Origin: Tenebrio molitor
Lineage: Eukaryota; Arthropoda; Insecta; Coleoptera; Tenebrionidae
Assembly (NCBI RefSeq): GCF_963966145.1
Contig: NC_091054.1
Span: forward strand, 14,694,001 to 14,758,000
Reading direction: 5' to 3'
Length of the DNA: 64,000 bases
Shown: in pieces, positions 44,950 to 54,278 of the stretch
Layout: the number at the start of each line of letters is the position of its first letter
Position numbering within the stretch: position 1 is the stretch's first letter
The notes under the pieces: generated by a model
What the model was told of the DNA's origin: nothing
The model's input: the letters and a program-made list of their open reading frames with translations, nothing else
Database searches by the model: none
Program-made: the position numbers and the translations under genes

Positions 44950-47900
44950 TTATGTGACATCATCATAGGGATCTCGAACAGGTTTTAGGTCTTGGACGTG
45001 CCAATGGCCTCTTTTAATACCGGTATCGTCTGTCAGCTCATACGTTCCGTAACCGATTTTCCGGGCGATTTTGAACGGGCCAACGAATTTCGGACCTAAT
45101 TTGGCGGTGTAGTGGCCAACCGCGTCCGAGAGACTTTTGTCTCGGCGCCATACCAACTGTCCGGGCTGGTAGTCCACGGGACGCCTGCGTAAGTCATAGA
45201 CTCGTTTGTTTTTCTCGTGCGCAGTTTGGAGTCGGTTTGCAATTTCTCCAAAGAGTTTCTGAAAACCTAGCTGACGCTTTTGAACAAAGTCCTCTAATCG
45301 CGGGTCCGCGGGAGATAGTGGATGATAGTGTTCGCTACCCAAGACTTTGTGCTCGCGCCCGAAATTTGCGAAGTACGGACTGTATCCAGTGGTTTCGTGG
45401 CATGCTGTGCGAATCGCACAACCGATTGCGGCCAAATGGTCGGACCAGTGGCGATGATCGGACTTGATGTACGTGGCGATCATGGTCTTGACCACTCTAT
45501 TCGTTCGTTCGGTCGGATCGGCACGGGGATAGTGATGGGGCGTATACTGTATTTTGACTTCGTACCTCTCGCACAACGCTCGAAAAGATCTGCCTCTCAA
45601 TTGCGTGCCGTTGTCGCAAATCAACATTCGGGGGGTGCCGTATACCAAGAAGATTTGTTCTTCAACGCATTTGGTGAGCGCTTTGGCTGTCGCCGATCGC
45701 ATAGGAAATGTCAGAACATACTTCGTGAAATAATCGGTGACGACCAGCGCGTACACGTAACCCTGCGCAGAACGCGGAAATGGGCCGATAAAATCCAAGC
45801 TTATCAATTCCCATGGCGCGGTAGGGGCGACACGTTTTCCCATCAGACCAGCTGGAGGTTTCTGCTCCACTTTGTGCTGAGCACAGTCTTTGCAACCGAC
45901 AACGTAACGCACTACGTCGGCTTTCATTTTAGGCCAATAGTACCTAGTCCGGATTTTCTGAAAGGTCTTGAAGATACCAACGTGTCCGGAAGTGACTTCA
46001 TCGTGGTAACGTCGGAGAATTTTGACGCGATAATCTTTCGGAACGACTCGCTTCCAGTAGTCTCGTTCGAGGGACAGTTCTGGAATTCGACAGCGAGTGT
46101 ACTTCAACAGTATTCCGTCCTCGACTCGGTACTGAGGGTATTTGAGAGGTTTTGCCGCGACCTCGGTCCGTAACCGATGATACCACGGGTCTTTAGTATC
46201 GCTGAAAGACGGATCGAAGTCAGTGACGGCGGTGATCGGAACGGATCGCGACAGCATGTCGGGAACGACGTTGTCCTTGCCGGGACGATGTTTGATCTCA
46301 AAATCGTAGGGTTGGAGGCGTAAAGCCCATCTGGCGAGACGACCTTGAGGGTCTTTCAAGCGATTCAACCACAGTAAACTGTGGTGATCGGTGATCACAA
46401 CGAAATGGACTCCCTCCAGATAATGGCGTAATTTTTCGACAGCCCAGATGACGCAAAGGCATTCTCGTTCCGTCGTGGACAGGTTCCGTTCCGCACGGGT
46501 TAGCGATCGCGATAGGTAGGAGATGGGTTTCTCCCCGTCATCAAAAGTTTGCGTCAACACGGCACCAAGACCGTACGAAGAGGCGTCACACTGCACAACG
46601 AACTGTCGCGAAAAATCTGGAGAAGACAGGATCGGCGCGGAAATGAGCAGTTCTTTCACCCGAACGAAAGCCGAAGAACACTCTTCAGTCCACGAAAATG
46701 GGACGCCCTTGCGAGTCAATTGCGCAAGAGGAGCGATAACGGAAGCGAAATGAGGTACGAAACGGCGATACCAACTGGCAGTACCGACGAAGCGACGGAC
46801 GTCAGAGACGTTCTTTGGTTCCGGGATCTTGAGAATTGCTTCCACCTTAGCGGTGTCTGGTCTCACGCCGTTGCTATCGACCAGGTGACCGAGATAACGT
46901 AATTCGGCGCGACAGAATTGACTCTTCTCCCAGTTACACGTTATACCGGCGTCACGGAGACGATCGAATATCTGTCTTAGGACACGAATGTGAGTGTCGA
47001 AGTCGGAAGAGGTGACCACAATGTCGTCCATGTATACGAAGACGTAGGGCTGGAGGTCAGCACCTACGACGGAGTCGATGATGCGCTGCCAGGTGGCCGG
47101 CGAATTTATTAAACCGAACGGCATTCTTTTGAAGTGGTACAGTCCCCGTCCCGGGACAGTAAATGCGGTAAATTCCCGATGTTCTGGAGCGACCTCAACT
47201 TGCCAAAAGGCACTCTTGATGTCGAGCGAACTCATATAACGGCAATCGCGTAGCTGGTCCAAAATTGAAGATATGTACGGGAGCGGGTAAGCGTCTGGCT
47301 TCGTAACGGAATTTAATTTTCGGTAATCCACGCAAAAACGATACGATCCGTCCTTCTTGGGGACTAAACAAACTGGTGAAGACCAAGCGCTTCGTGAAGG
47401 TTCGATTATTCCCTCCCGTAACATTTCCTCAACTTCGGTGTCGATTATCTTTTGCTTCGCGGGCGAAACGGGATAATACCTCTGCTTTATGGGGCGGACG
47501 TCCGAAGATATTTCTATGCGATGTTGTACCTCTTTCACTTTCCCGATACGCGCAGGCTGTAGTTGCGACTGTGTCCGGATCAACGATCCCAGCACGGACT
47601 TTTGTTGCGGGGTCAGAGATGACTGGTCGAGTAATCCGGAGACGTCTCCCAGAGGTGCAACTCTTACGGTCTGGCTCAAGTCCGAGGAAAAATACCAGAC
47701 GTCTTTGCTTAAGTCGGGGACGACCTCCATTGTCTTCCAGAAATCCTTTCCCAACAACAACCCTTCTGTCAGATCGGGTACTACGTGTATCTCTACGAGT
47801 CGAACTTTCCCCAACAGATCAATCGGAGCCCGAACAGAACCTAGGCTTTTGCAAATTCGACCGTCGGCGACCGTGCAGTCAACGACGCTTGGTTGGAGAG

Positions 47901-48141
47901 GTAAACCCAAGTTCTGCAATTTTCGCCAGCCGACACCGCCCATGACGGTACGCGAAGCGCCAGAGTCGAGCAACCCGAGAAAAGGAGTTCCCGCGATCTT
48001 TACTCTTAGGAATGGACGCTCATCGCCGTGTAAATGCGAGAGGACGTAGTCGAGGATGATTCCGGTGCGGTCGATATTAGAAGGAGAACCGGAGGAATGC
48101 TCACGACCATCTACTTCCTCCGTGTCCCGTTTCCCGAACAC
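44950..48141 (-). CDS. pol: Gypsy Pol polyprotein (protease-RT-RNase H-integrase)
   Basis: Uninterrupted frame of 1,063 codons. Protease DSGA at residue 59. Reverse transcriptase with LVPKKDGSYRFCVDYRKLN (about 259-277), SLDIKSAFWQ and YMDD at 370-373. RNase H with QCDASSYG near 517 and TDHHSLL near 584. Integrase HHCC zinc finger from H712 to C753, then catalytic residues D783 (SLDFIGPF), D843 (ICDNGT) and E878 (ADPTERTNR). The order protease, reverse transcriptase, RNase H, integrase defines gypsy (Ty3) rather than copia. No chromodomain is evident at the C-terminus. A stop lies directly upstream (48142-48144), so translation must come from gag by -1 frameshifting; the GTG at 48139-48141 is not a plausible start. 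Copies RNA into DNA and integrates it. Confidence 0.93.
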   Translation of the reverse strand: MFGKRDTEEVDGREHSSGSPSNIDRTGIILDYVLSHLHGDERPFLRVKIAGTPFLGLLDSGASRTVMGGVGWRKLQNLGLPLQPSVVDCTVADGRICKSLGSVRAPIDLLGKVRLVEIHVVPDLTEGLLLGKDFWKTMEVVPDLSKDVWYFSSDLSQTVRVAPLGDVSGLLDQSSLTPQQKSVLGSLIRTQSQLQPARIGKVKEVQHRIEISSDVRPIKQRYYPVSPAKQKIIDTEVEEMLREGIIEPSRSAWSSPVCLVPKKDGSYRFCVDYRKLNSVTKPDAYPLPYISSILDQLRDCRYMSSLDIKSAFWQVEVAPEHREFTAFTVPGRGLYHFKRMPFGLINSPATWQRIIDSVVGADLQPYVFVYMDDIVVTSSDFDTHIRVLRQIFDRLRDAGITCNWEKSQFCRAELRYLGHLVDSNGVRPDTAKVEAILKIPEPKNVSDVRRFVGTASWYRRFVPHFASVIAPLAQLTRKGVPFSWTEECSSAFVRVKELLISAPILSSPDFSRQFVVQCDASSYGLGAVLTQTFDDGEKPISYLSRSLTRAERNLSTTERECLCVIWAVEKLRHYLEGVHFVVITDHHSLLWLNRLKDPQGRLARWALRLQPYDFEIKHRPGKDNVVPDMLSRSVPITAVTDFDPSFSDTKDPWYHRLRTEVAAKPLKYPQYRVEDGILLKYTRCRIPELSLERDYWKRVVPKDYRVKILRRYHDEVTSGHVGIFKTFQKIRTRYYWPKMKADVVRYVVGCKDCAQHKVEQKPPAGLMGKRVAPTAPWELISLDFIGPFPRSAQGYVYALVVTDYFTKYVLTFPMRSATAKALTKCVEEQIFLVYGTPRMLICDNGTQLRGRSFRALCERYEVKIQYTPHHYPRADPTERTNRVVKTMIATYIKSDHRHWSDHLAAIGCAIRTACHETTGYSPYFANFGREHKVLGSEHYHPLSPADPRLEDFVQKRQLGFQKLFGEIANRLQTAHEKNKRVYDLRRRPVDYQPGQLVWRRDKSLSDAVGHYTAKLGPKFVGPFKIARKIGYGTYELTDDTGIKRGHWHVQDLKPVRDPYDDVT
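48090..48135 (-). promoter_or_regulatory. Canonical -1 ribosomal frameshift signal between gag and pol
   Basis: The slippery heptamer GGGAAAC (48135-48129) lies in the gag frame as TCG GGA AAC, exactly X-XXY-YYZ. A 6-nt spacer follows, then a perfect 8-bp stem CGGAGGAA/TTCCTCCG (48122-48115 with 48097-48090) around a 17-nt loop. Shifting -1 here enters the pol frame before the gag TAG at 48113-48111. Confidence 0.85.
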
Positions 48142-49445
48142 TTACCGCACGTGGCAACGGTGCAATCCGGAGCACCACATCGGTAGCAAAATTTCTTCCG
48201 GGGTTCAGCGCACGAACGGAAAGAATGGTTGGGCTTGCCGCAGTTCCAACACTTTCCCGATATGGCCTTCACGGGCCGGACGTCGAGAGAATTGGGGGTG
48301 GAGCTCTTCGCCGAAGAGGCCTCCACTTGGACGTATGCGAGGTCAGGTTCTAGACAAATCTGTCCGCGGCGGCGCGTTGGCTGAACGTAGCACTCGACGG
48401 ATGCTTTTCTGGCTTCCAATAGCCTACTCGCCTCGAGCAACTGATCGCGAGACGTGATCGGAGAGAGACCCAGTTGATTTTGGTAATATGGGGCCAGATT
48501 CTTTAAGATGATTTTAAGACGCGTAGCCTCCGGAACTCTGACTGTCACCCGATCAAACAAGTTGTCCATCACTGCAGCGAACATCGCGATGCTCTCATCC
48601 GGACCCTGAGTTCGGCGACGAATTTCCTCAAACAGCCTGTCGTTATAATCAGCGGGCTGAAACTGATTCCGCAACAAAGCTACCAAGGAGCGCCAGTCGT
48701 AAGCGTTTCGGCGAACGGAGCGAAACCACGTCAAAGCTCGTCCTTCGAATAAGTCATTTGCCGATTGGAATAATTCCTCCTCCGTGACGTTTCGCGAGAC
48801 ACGCAACTCTTCGACTCTCATTAGGAAAGCGCTTAACGAAAGGCGAGAGTCCTCACCGGAGAATTTGAGGTTCCACTTGTAAACCGGAACACTAGGTGCC
48901 CTAAACGAGGTGTCGCCTCGCGCGAAAGAAGTAGCGGCGGTAGGTGATGTCTCGACATCGGAGTCTTCTCCGCTATCAACGTTTAGCAAACTGACATCTA
49001 ACGCTCCTAGAGACTGATCGGCGGTAGCATGTCTAACCTTGTATTCCATGTCGGAATTCGAGTTGAGTAAGGACACTACTATCTTTGAAATGGCTGACTG
49101 ATTAACGGTCTCGGCAGACCTAACCGTATTCGCCCGTCCCAAAGCACACGCTAATTTTGACAGGATTTTCTTGCGACCGGTTTCTGAAATTCCGTCGAAA
49201 TCGTCCACGAGAGCTTTAATTTCCTCCGCTTTCTGAGTGAGGGCGGCAAGATCTTCCGCGACGGTAAACGGATGAGCCGGATAACTGAGTGGATTGGGAC
49301 CACGCTCCATACGCAACAAGTTCCGCAAGGTTTTCCGCATCTGTTCTACGGTTCCCACTTCGGTTAACCCTCTAACAGCTAATTCGTAAACCAGCTCGTC
49401 TTGAGCCAAACGGTTCACTTCGTACTGCAGACTAGCCATGTTCAA
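48111..49445 (-). CDS. gag: Gypsy Gag polyprotein
   Basis: 444 codons from an ATG to a TAG. The central part (WFRSVRRNAYDWRSLVALLR, FQPADYNDRLFEEIRRRTQG) matches the retrotransposon gag capsid domain. The C-terminus has two nucleocapsid zinc knuckles: CWNCGKPNHSFRSC is a standard CCHC, and CYRCGAPDCTVATC replaces the His with Cys. It packages element RNA into particles. Pol is reached by -1 shifting in the last codons. No stop or frameshift interrupts it, so the element may be competent. Confidence 0.92.
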   Translation of the reverse strand: MNMASLQYEVNRLAQDELVYELAVRGLTEVGTVEQMRKTLRNLLRMERGPNPLSYPAHPFTVAEDLAALTQKAEEIKALVDDFDGISETGRKKILSKLACALGRANTVRSAETVNQSAISKIVVSLLNSNSDMEYKVRHATADQSLGALDVSLLNVDSGEDSDVETSPTAATSFARGDTSFRAPSVPVYKWNLKFSGEDSRLSLSAFLMRVEELRVSRNVTEEELFQSANDLFEGRALTWFRSVRRNAYDWRSLVALLRNQFQPADYNDRLFEEIRRRTQGPDESIAMFAAVMDNLFDRVTVRVPEATRLKIILKNLAPYYQNQLGLSPITSRDQLLEASRLLEARKASVECYVQPTRRRGQICLEPDLAYVQVEASSAKSSTPNSLDVRPVKAISGKCWNCGKPNHSFRSCAEPRKKFCYRCGAPDCTVATCGKCSGNGTRRK

Positions 49446-49644
49446 CGGAAGTTTGACTCCGTTTCCCGAACCGAAATAAATAGAGTGACAGAGTCACGTC
49501 AGAGCCAAGACAAAATGGAGATAGTTAGAAATCGAACTGAATATCAATAGTAAGTATCAAACACCCTATCAGCTCGTCACTTTTATTCGCCTGAAGTAAG
49601 GTAAATCAAAATTGAAAATCGAAAATTGAGAATAATCGCCTCGG

Positions 49645-49662
49645 GCCCCACGTTGGGCGCCA
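49645..49662 (-). other. Primer binding site complementary to tRNA-Lys(CUU) 3' end
   Basis: TGGCGCCCAACGTGGGGC, 8 nt after the 5' LTR on the minus strand. From memory of insect tRNA-Lys(CUU), whose end is GCCCCACGTTGGGCG plus CCA, all 18 nt pair. Confidence 0.75.
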
Positions 49663-49670
49663 AAATATTA

Positions 49671-50560
49671 TGCCACGGTTCAAACTGGCCAGAGGGCACA
49701 ATACTTGGGCTAGCTCGATCTCAGGGCGCCACTTGCGGCGAAGTCGAGGGTTCTTTTGGTAGCAGGCCCCGCAAGTAGCCTGCTGACCTGGCCAGGAGAG
49801 GTGTTTGAAGTTCGCGAGAACGAAAAGAAACGCACAAAGTGGACGTGGCTGGACCTAGGCGCTATTCAAACAGGCGAAACCAAAAAAATACAGACGGGCG
49901 GCAGTCCGCGCTCAGGGGCCGTAGAGGAGCGTGTCCTTTCCCAGTCGTTCGGGGATCTGGTGGCAAAGTCCTTTGAGCGGAGCTGACGGTTCTAGAGACG
50001 AGACTGGAGCCACAGAGGTCTCGGGCGCGTCGACGATGAGCCCGACGCACGGTTTTCTCTTGACCTCGACGTAAGACGGTTGGGGTCAAAGTCTAGGGGG
50101 TGGAGATGGAGGATTCCCTAGAGGAGTACTACGTGTAGCACATTGTCTACATGAAGACTCACCTATACCCTCAGGCAAGGGAAATGCCTCGCAGGAGTCT
50201 ACTTCGATTGCGTCACGAGCCTTAGCGTTTGGACCAAAATCCTCCCTAAGCGGAGTTGGAAGGGTGCGCTCAAATTTTCCACACGGAGACGATACAGCAC
50301 ACCATCCACAAGGTTTCGACGAATACGAAGATCCCTGGCACCAGGTAATAAATTGATTTCACTCGAACGAAACGGTCCGCAAAGGCACGTGGCACGGTAG
50401 ATTCAGAAGAGAAAAAAGGTGAGTGAAGATTCTCCTGATAAGATGGAATATTCTCGAAGGAGTCGCGCGCGCGCTTGTCTTCGCGCTAGCAAAAGAGGGA
50501 ATTTTGTAGGCAACCAACGATTCCTGAAGAGGTATGTTGGGCGAAAAACCAAGGGTGACA
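49671..50560 (-). repeat. Gypsy 5' LTR (890 bp)
   Basis: TGTCACCC at 50560 to CCGTGGCA at 49671 on the minus strand. Lacks the 421-bp AT-rich segment of the 3' LTR at about 49901; otherwise the two read the same by eye. Provides the promoter for the genomic RNA. Confidence 0.88.
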
Positions 50561-51058
50561 GCACCATATAATAAATGACAAATTTCTGAAGGAAGTTGGC
50601 CAGACAATAAAAAATTGCACAGTTTTGTTAAAGCTCTTAGTGCCCGCTGACCTGCTTCGCCCGCTGATAAAGATATAATATCTTTTAAATATTGTGGTCT
50701 CATGCCATGAAGAACCGGCAGGAAAGGAATTGATAGCTTCTCGAACGTTTTGCTCATTAACTATTAAAGAAAAGTCTCCCGTTTTGAAAGCGTCTGGAAA
50801 AAAAAGTTCGCGTGATGGTGAAGGATGTTTTCTTTTTAATTCTTCAGCAACATCTTCATTGAATGAAGATAATGAGTCAACCGAGGACAATAATTTAACA
50901 GCTCCTTTGATATCAAAATCGGGTACTTTTGCTTCCACTTTCTTAGCTAGTGATAAATGTGTTCGTCTGTTAGAAGATGTTCGTATTTGAATTACTTCAA
51001 AATTAGAAAGATTTTCTTTTATATGCTTATTCAATGACTTATCAGATTTCTCGGCTAC
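50561..51058 (-). pseudogene. LINE reverse transcriptase, N-terminal part upstream of the gypsy insertion
   Basis: The frame reads SLAKKVEAKVPDFDIKGAVK, then PSPSRELFFPDAFK, REAINSFPAGSSW and LKDIISLSAGEAGQRALRAL to LPSEICHLLYGA. Across the gypsy element it continues in the same frame as SLCALHKKDGGIRP once one GCACCA duplicate is removed. A frame change occurs near FPAGSSW/MRPQYL. The frame is open to the 5' border, so the LINE is truncated. Confidence 0.78.
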
Positions 51059-51500
51059 ATTGTAGTATTTTTATTTTTTTAAATAAAACAACAAATGGCG
51101 GTTCTGAAAACAACCTTGTTTATTCTAATGCGCGTGAGCTTATCGTACAAAACAGGAAGAAAAGGTATAACACAAGCCAAAAGGGATTATGAAACGAAAA
51201 ATAAATACAATCAGAGGAAGTACTCAAAGTGGCCACCATTCATTTGCAAGCATAACCGTGCCAGTCGCAAAAGATTCAGTTTAGAATTCGTAACCATTTC
51301 AGGAGTAATTGTGGCAAAAGCTTCCTGAACGCAACTCCTGGATTGTTCTCCTGTAGCAATAAGGTAATAGGACCGCACAGGCCAGTGTCGTGGACCACCA
51401 CAACTTATCAATCGATGAGGATACTGTTGATCCAAAATTTTTCGAACTTGTCGACTGAAGTGTGGTAGTGCGCCGCGTGTTGAAACTAGCCGATAGCACA

Positions 51501-52095
51501 AAAAAGATGTGGAATGCCTTCAAGCAAATTGGAAAGTTCTGCATTCAAAAATTCTCCATTCAAAGTTCTAGGTGAATGTCTCGGGCTTACCGTGCAGGAA
51601 ATTCAAAAGATCCTACCTAAAGAGGGAAGTTAGCTGACATGTAAACTAATTTCTATTGAAGACATACCACACGATTCCCTAATAGACCAACTCACAAATT
51701 TGTATAAAATCGTTGCTGAAATGCTTTTGAAAATAGAGCATGTGGATTTACTTCATTTCCACATTCTCCGTAAATTATCAACATTTCCACATTCTCCCTA
51801 AATTATCAACATTTTCACATAATCCGCTGCAGAATACATGAAGTACAAAACACAGTTGTTAGTCTTCTTGTTCCTTCTTTTACGTAGGCAAGTTTACTGT
51901 TCCTTTTTCGATTCTTAATCTCTTATTTAGATGTCGTCACACCACCTCTTTCAAGTCTTCCTGTTGACCTTCTTCCATTAAATGAAATAGGATCTTTGTC
52001 AAATACGTATACAGCACCTGAATCGAGAACCGTTTTTTAACAACCTAAGTGTTGTCAAGGTTGTAAAATTATCTTGATAACTTGTTACCTACAAC
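51501..52095. other. Junction region and remaining intron 2 of cathepsin copy 3
   Basis: 51501-51840 is unrecognised apart from a roughly 28-bp tandem repeat (CATTTCCACATTCTCCGTAA) at about 51761-51825. From 51841 the sequence matches intron 2 of copy 1 (12527 onward). Exons 1-2 are missing. Confidence 0.6.
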
Positions 52096-52232
52096 GGGGG
52101 TCATTCACGAAACTCGGTAAGTCTCGATGAGACGTTGCAAAATCAAAACCATGACAATCGACATTGTTGAAACATTGTATTTGCCGTTTCGTTAACGATT
52201 TGCAAATTTGCAAAGTTTCGTGAATCTCCCCC
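52096..52232. mobile_element. 137-bp PIF/Harbinger-like MITE in cathepsin intron
   Basis: GGGGG-x2-ATTCACGAAACT ends in inverted orientation with AAC on both sides (52093-52095, 52233-52235). Empty site in copy 1 intron 2 reads TACAACGTCTGC. Confidence 0.8.
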
Positions 52233-52253
52233 AACGTCTGCACTTGCTTCCAG

Positions 52254-52930
52254 GGTTGCGTGTTTTACCAAGAATCTGAATATTACCTCGAAACCAAGTC
52301 CCCTTGTATAAAATCTTGTAACAACCCGCATTACAATATTTCCTACGCTGAAGACAAACATTTTGGCTCAGATTACTACCAAGTGAACCCAGCAGAAGAA
52401 TGCATTCAAGCTGAAATTATGAGTAACGGTCCCGTGGAAGCCATGTTTGACCTGTACGAAGACTTCTCCTACTACAAAGATGGTAGCGTCATGTTTTAAC
52501 AGTTCAAAAACTTGGCAATTTCAGGTGTTTACACTTATACCATCGGAGGATTAGTCAGTCCACACACTGTTAAAATCATAGGATGGGGAGTGGAAAACGG
52601 AAATCCTTATTGGCTCGCGGCAACAGTTGGGGTTGCATGTGGGGGAAACTTAAAGGATTTTTTAAAATCAGAAGAGGGGTCAACGAGTGCGGTATCGAAC
52701 AAAATGTGCTTGCTGGAATCGCCAGGTTGGAGGCAAAGACCGAGGCGCCTCAGAGTTCTGCTGAGGCAAAGACCGAGGAGCCTCAGAGTTCTGCGACTAG
52801 TTCGAGTTCTCCTTGGTTCCTGGTTGCTCTTGTGAGTGCGGGGATAGTCGTAGCGGTAATGGCGATTGCTCTGTTTGTAAAGAAGAAAAGTATGGAGTCT
52901 GTGATTAATTACTTTAGGACGAAGTCGTAG
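52254..52930 (+). pseudogene. Cathepsin B-like copy 3, exons 3-4 only
   Basis: Exon 3 (52254-52482) is almost identical to copy 1 (CVFYQESEYYLETKSPCIKS). Exon 4 (52525-52930) has a 1-nt deletion near 52620 (GCGGCAACAG versus GCGGTCAACAG), which shifts frame within the catalytic Asn block. Exons 1-2, with the signal peptide and nucleophile, are absent. The transmembrane tail and the doubled EAKTE-x-PQSSA stalk remain readable in the second frame. It cannot make an active protease. Confidence 0.85.
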
Positions 52931-52985
52931 ACTAATGACAGATGACTGAAATAGCAAATGACTCTAAATGATTGAAGTAAATATA

Positions 52986-54278
52986 CAGTGCATTTTTTTA
53001 TCTGTTGCCATAGGGAATTGCATGGTAAAACTTATACCCCCTGTTAACTTTTGTTCTGATGAAAATATTCAAACCATTTTTGGAACAAAGTTGGAAGATT
53101 TTTTAAACTATCGGGTAGATTACAATTCAACATCCTAAACTGTCAAAAAAGTTGTGAAAAAAATATTTTCTTGCGCGCCGGAATAATAGTACGTCGAGCG
53201 GCCGCCAGAATAGCGTTCCTGTCGGCTCAACCAGCACCTGACCATCTCCACTTTTGACTTTTGTCACTTTCATTTAAAAAATAAATAGCGAGATCTCCTC
53301 TAGGCTTTGATTAAAATAAATAACAAAATAAAATATAAAATCTAATTTTTGTTCCCATATCGTCTACTACGTTTTTGTCAAATTATTTACGTTCATTAAT
53401 TTCAATTTTGAAGAGTAAAATTAGTATCTCCTGGAGGCTATGATTAAATTACCTTTTGGAAGGCAGAACATGTAAACATTTATTTATTAAAAAAAAACAA
53501 AACGTTAACGCACAAATAACTCAACAAATTAACAGAAATTATTAAAGGAAATGTTCAAAGTGTTTTCCTTCGACTGCTAGACAATGTCCCAAGCGATCTT
53601 GAAAATTTCTTCGCGTGTTATTCTTGCCCTTAATTCCTCCACAGTTTCTGGTTGACTTCTTATGCGTTTTTTTAACTGTTTCCGTAGGGAATTTTATGGT
53701 AAAAATTATACCATCTGTTAACTTATGATCCACTGCAGATTTGGTGCAAATTTTTATTTTTGTAATAAATCATTAATAAGACTACGTAATGCATACTGTT
53801 TGAACAACGAACGACAAGCAGTTTTATTTTACTAATTTTACTCTTCAAAGTCGAAATTAATGAACGTAAATAATTTGACAAGAAACGTAGTAGGCGATAT
53901 GGGAACAAAAATAAGGTTTTCTATTTTAATTTATTATTTATTTTAATCATACCCTCGAGGAGATCTCGCTATTTATTTTTTAAATGAAAGTGACAAAAGT
54001 CAAAAGTGGAGACAGTCAGGTGCTAGTTGAGCCGACAGGGACGCTATTCTGGCGACCGCTCGACGTACTATTATTCCGGCGCGCTAGAAATATTTTTTGA
54101 CAACTTTTTCGACAGTTTAGGACTTTAGGATATTGAATTGTAATCTAGCCGACAGTTTAAAAAATCCTCCAACTTTGTTCCAAAAATGGTTTGAATATTT
54201 TCATTAGAACAAAAGTTAACAGGGGGCACAAGTTTTACCATGCAATTCCCTATGGCAACAGTTAAAAAAAATGCACTG
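52986..54278. mobile_element. Foldback element with about 440-bp TIRs
   Basis: Left arm 52986-53424 (starting CAGTGCATTTTTTTATCTGT) is mirrored by 53831-54278. The 400-bp core contains a mariner-like C-terminus on the minus strand (ETVEELRARIT-like, then EGKHFEHFL at about 53545). It interrupts the 3' flank of cathepsin copy 3. Confidence 0.85.

Larger units (their letters stand above)
42788..50560 (-). mobile_element. Complete gypsy-type LTR retrotransposon
   Basis: Two LTRs, primer binding site, gag, -1 frameshift signal, pol and polypurine tract in order on the minus strand. GCACCA flanks both ends (42782-42787 and 50561-50566), a 6-bp target duplication. No envelope frame is seen between pol and the 3' LTR (44116-44949), which looks noncoding. 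LTR halves are near-identical, so the insertion is young. Confidence 0.93.
40801..51060 (-). mobile_element. LINE with reverse transcriptase and restriction-like endonuclease, split by gypsy
   Basis: Flanked by TGTAGTATTTTT on both sides (about 40789-40800 and 51061-51072), a 12-bp target duplication. Net of the gypsy insertion it is about 2.5 kb and 5' truncated, since the reading frame is open to the 5' border. The T-run at 40801 corresponds to an A-rich 3' tail on the minus strand. Confidence 0.78.
40494..51500 (-). mobile_element. Mariner-like element split by a LINE that itself holds a gypsy element
   Basis: The left end CAGAGTGTCCCAGAACTCGC resembles the TIR of the element at 5813. The 3' region up to 40800 resembles the 3' UTR of that element. 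It resumes at 51061, where the minus-strand frame LCLQMNGGHFEYFL closes the transposase. Upstream, SRGALPHFSRQVRKILDQQY and PHRLISCGGPRHWPVRS are readable. The right end is truncated near 51500. Confidence 0.75.

Noticed and set aside
45322..46173. 283-codon open frame on the plus strand
   Set aside because: Lies fully antisense to the intact pol gene, has no recognised motif, and is explained by the GC-rich codon pattern of pol.
47376..48049. Two 186-189-codon plus-strand frames
   Set aside because: Antisense shadows of the pol protease and reverse transcriptase region.
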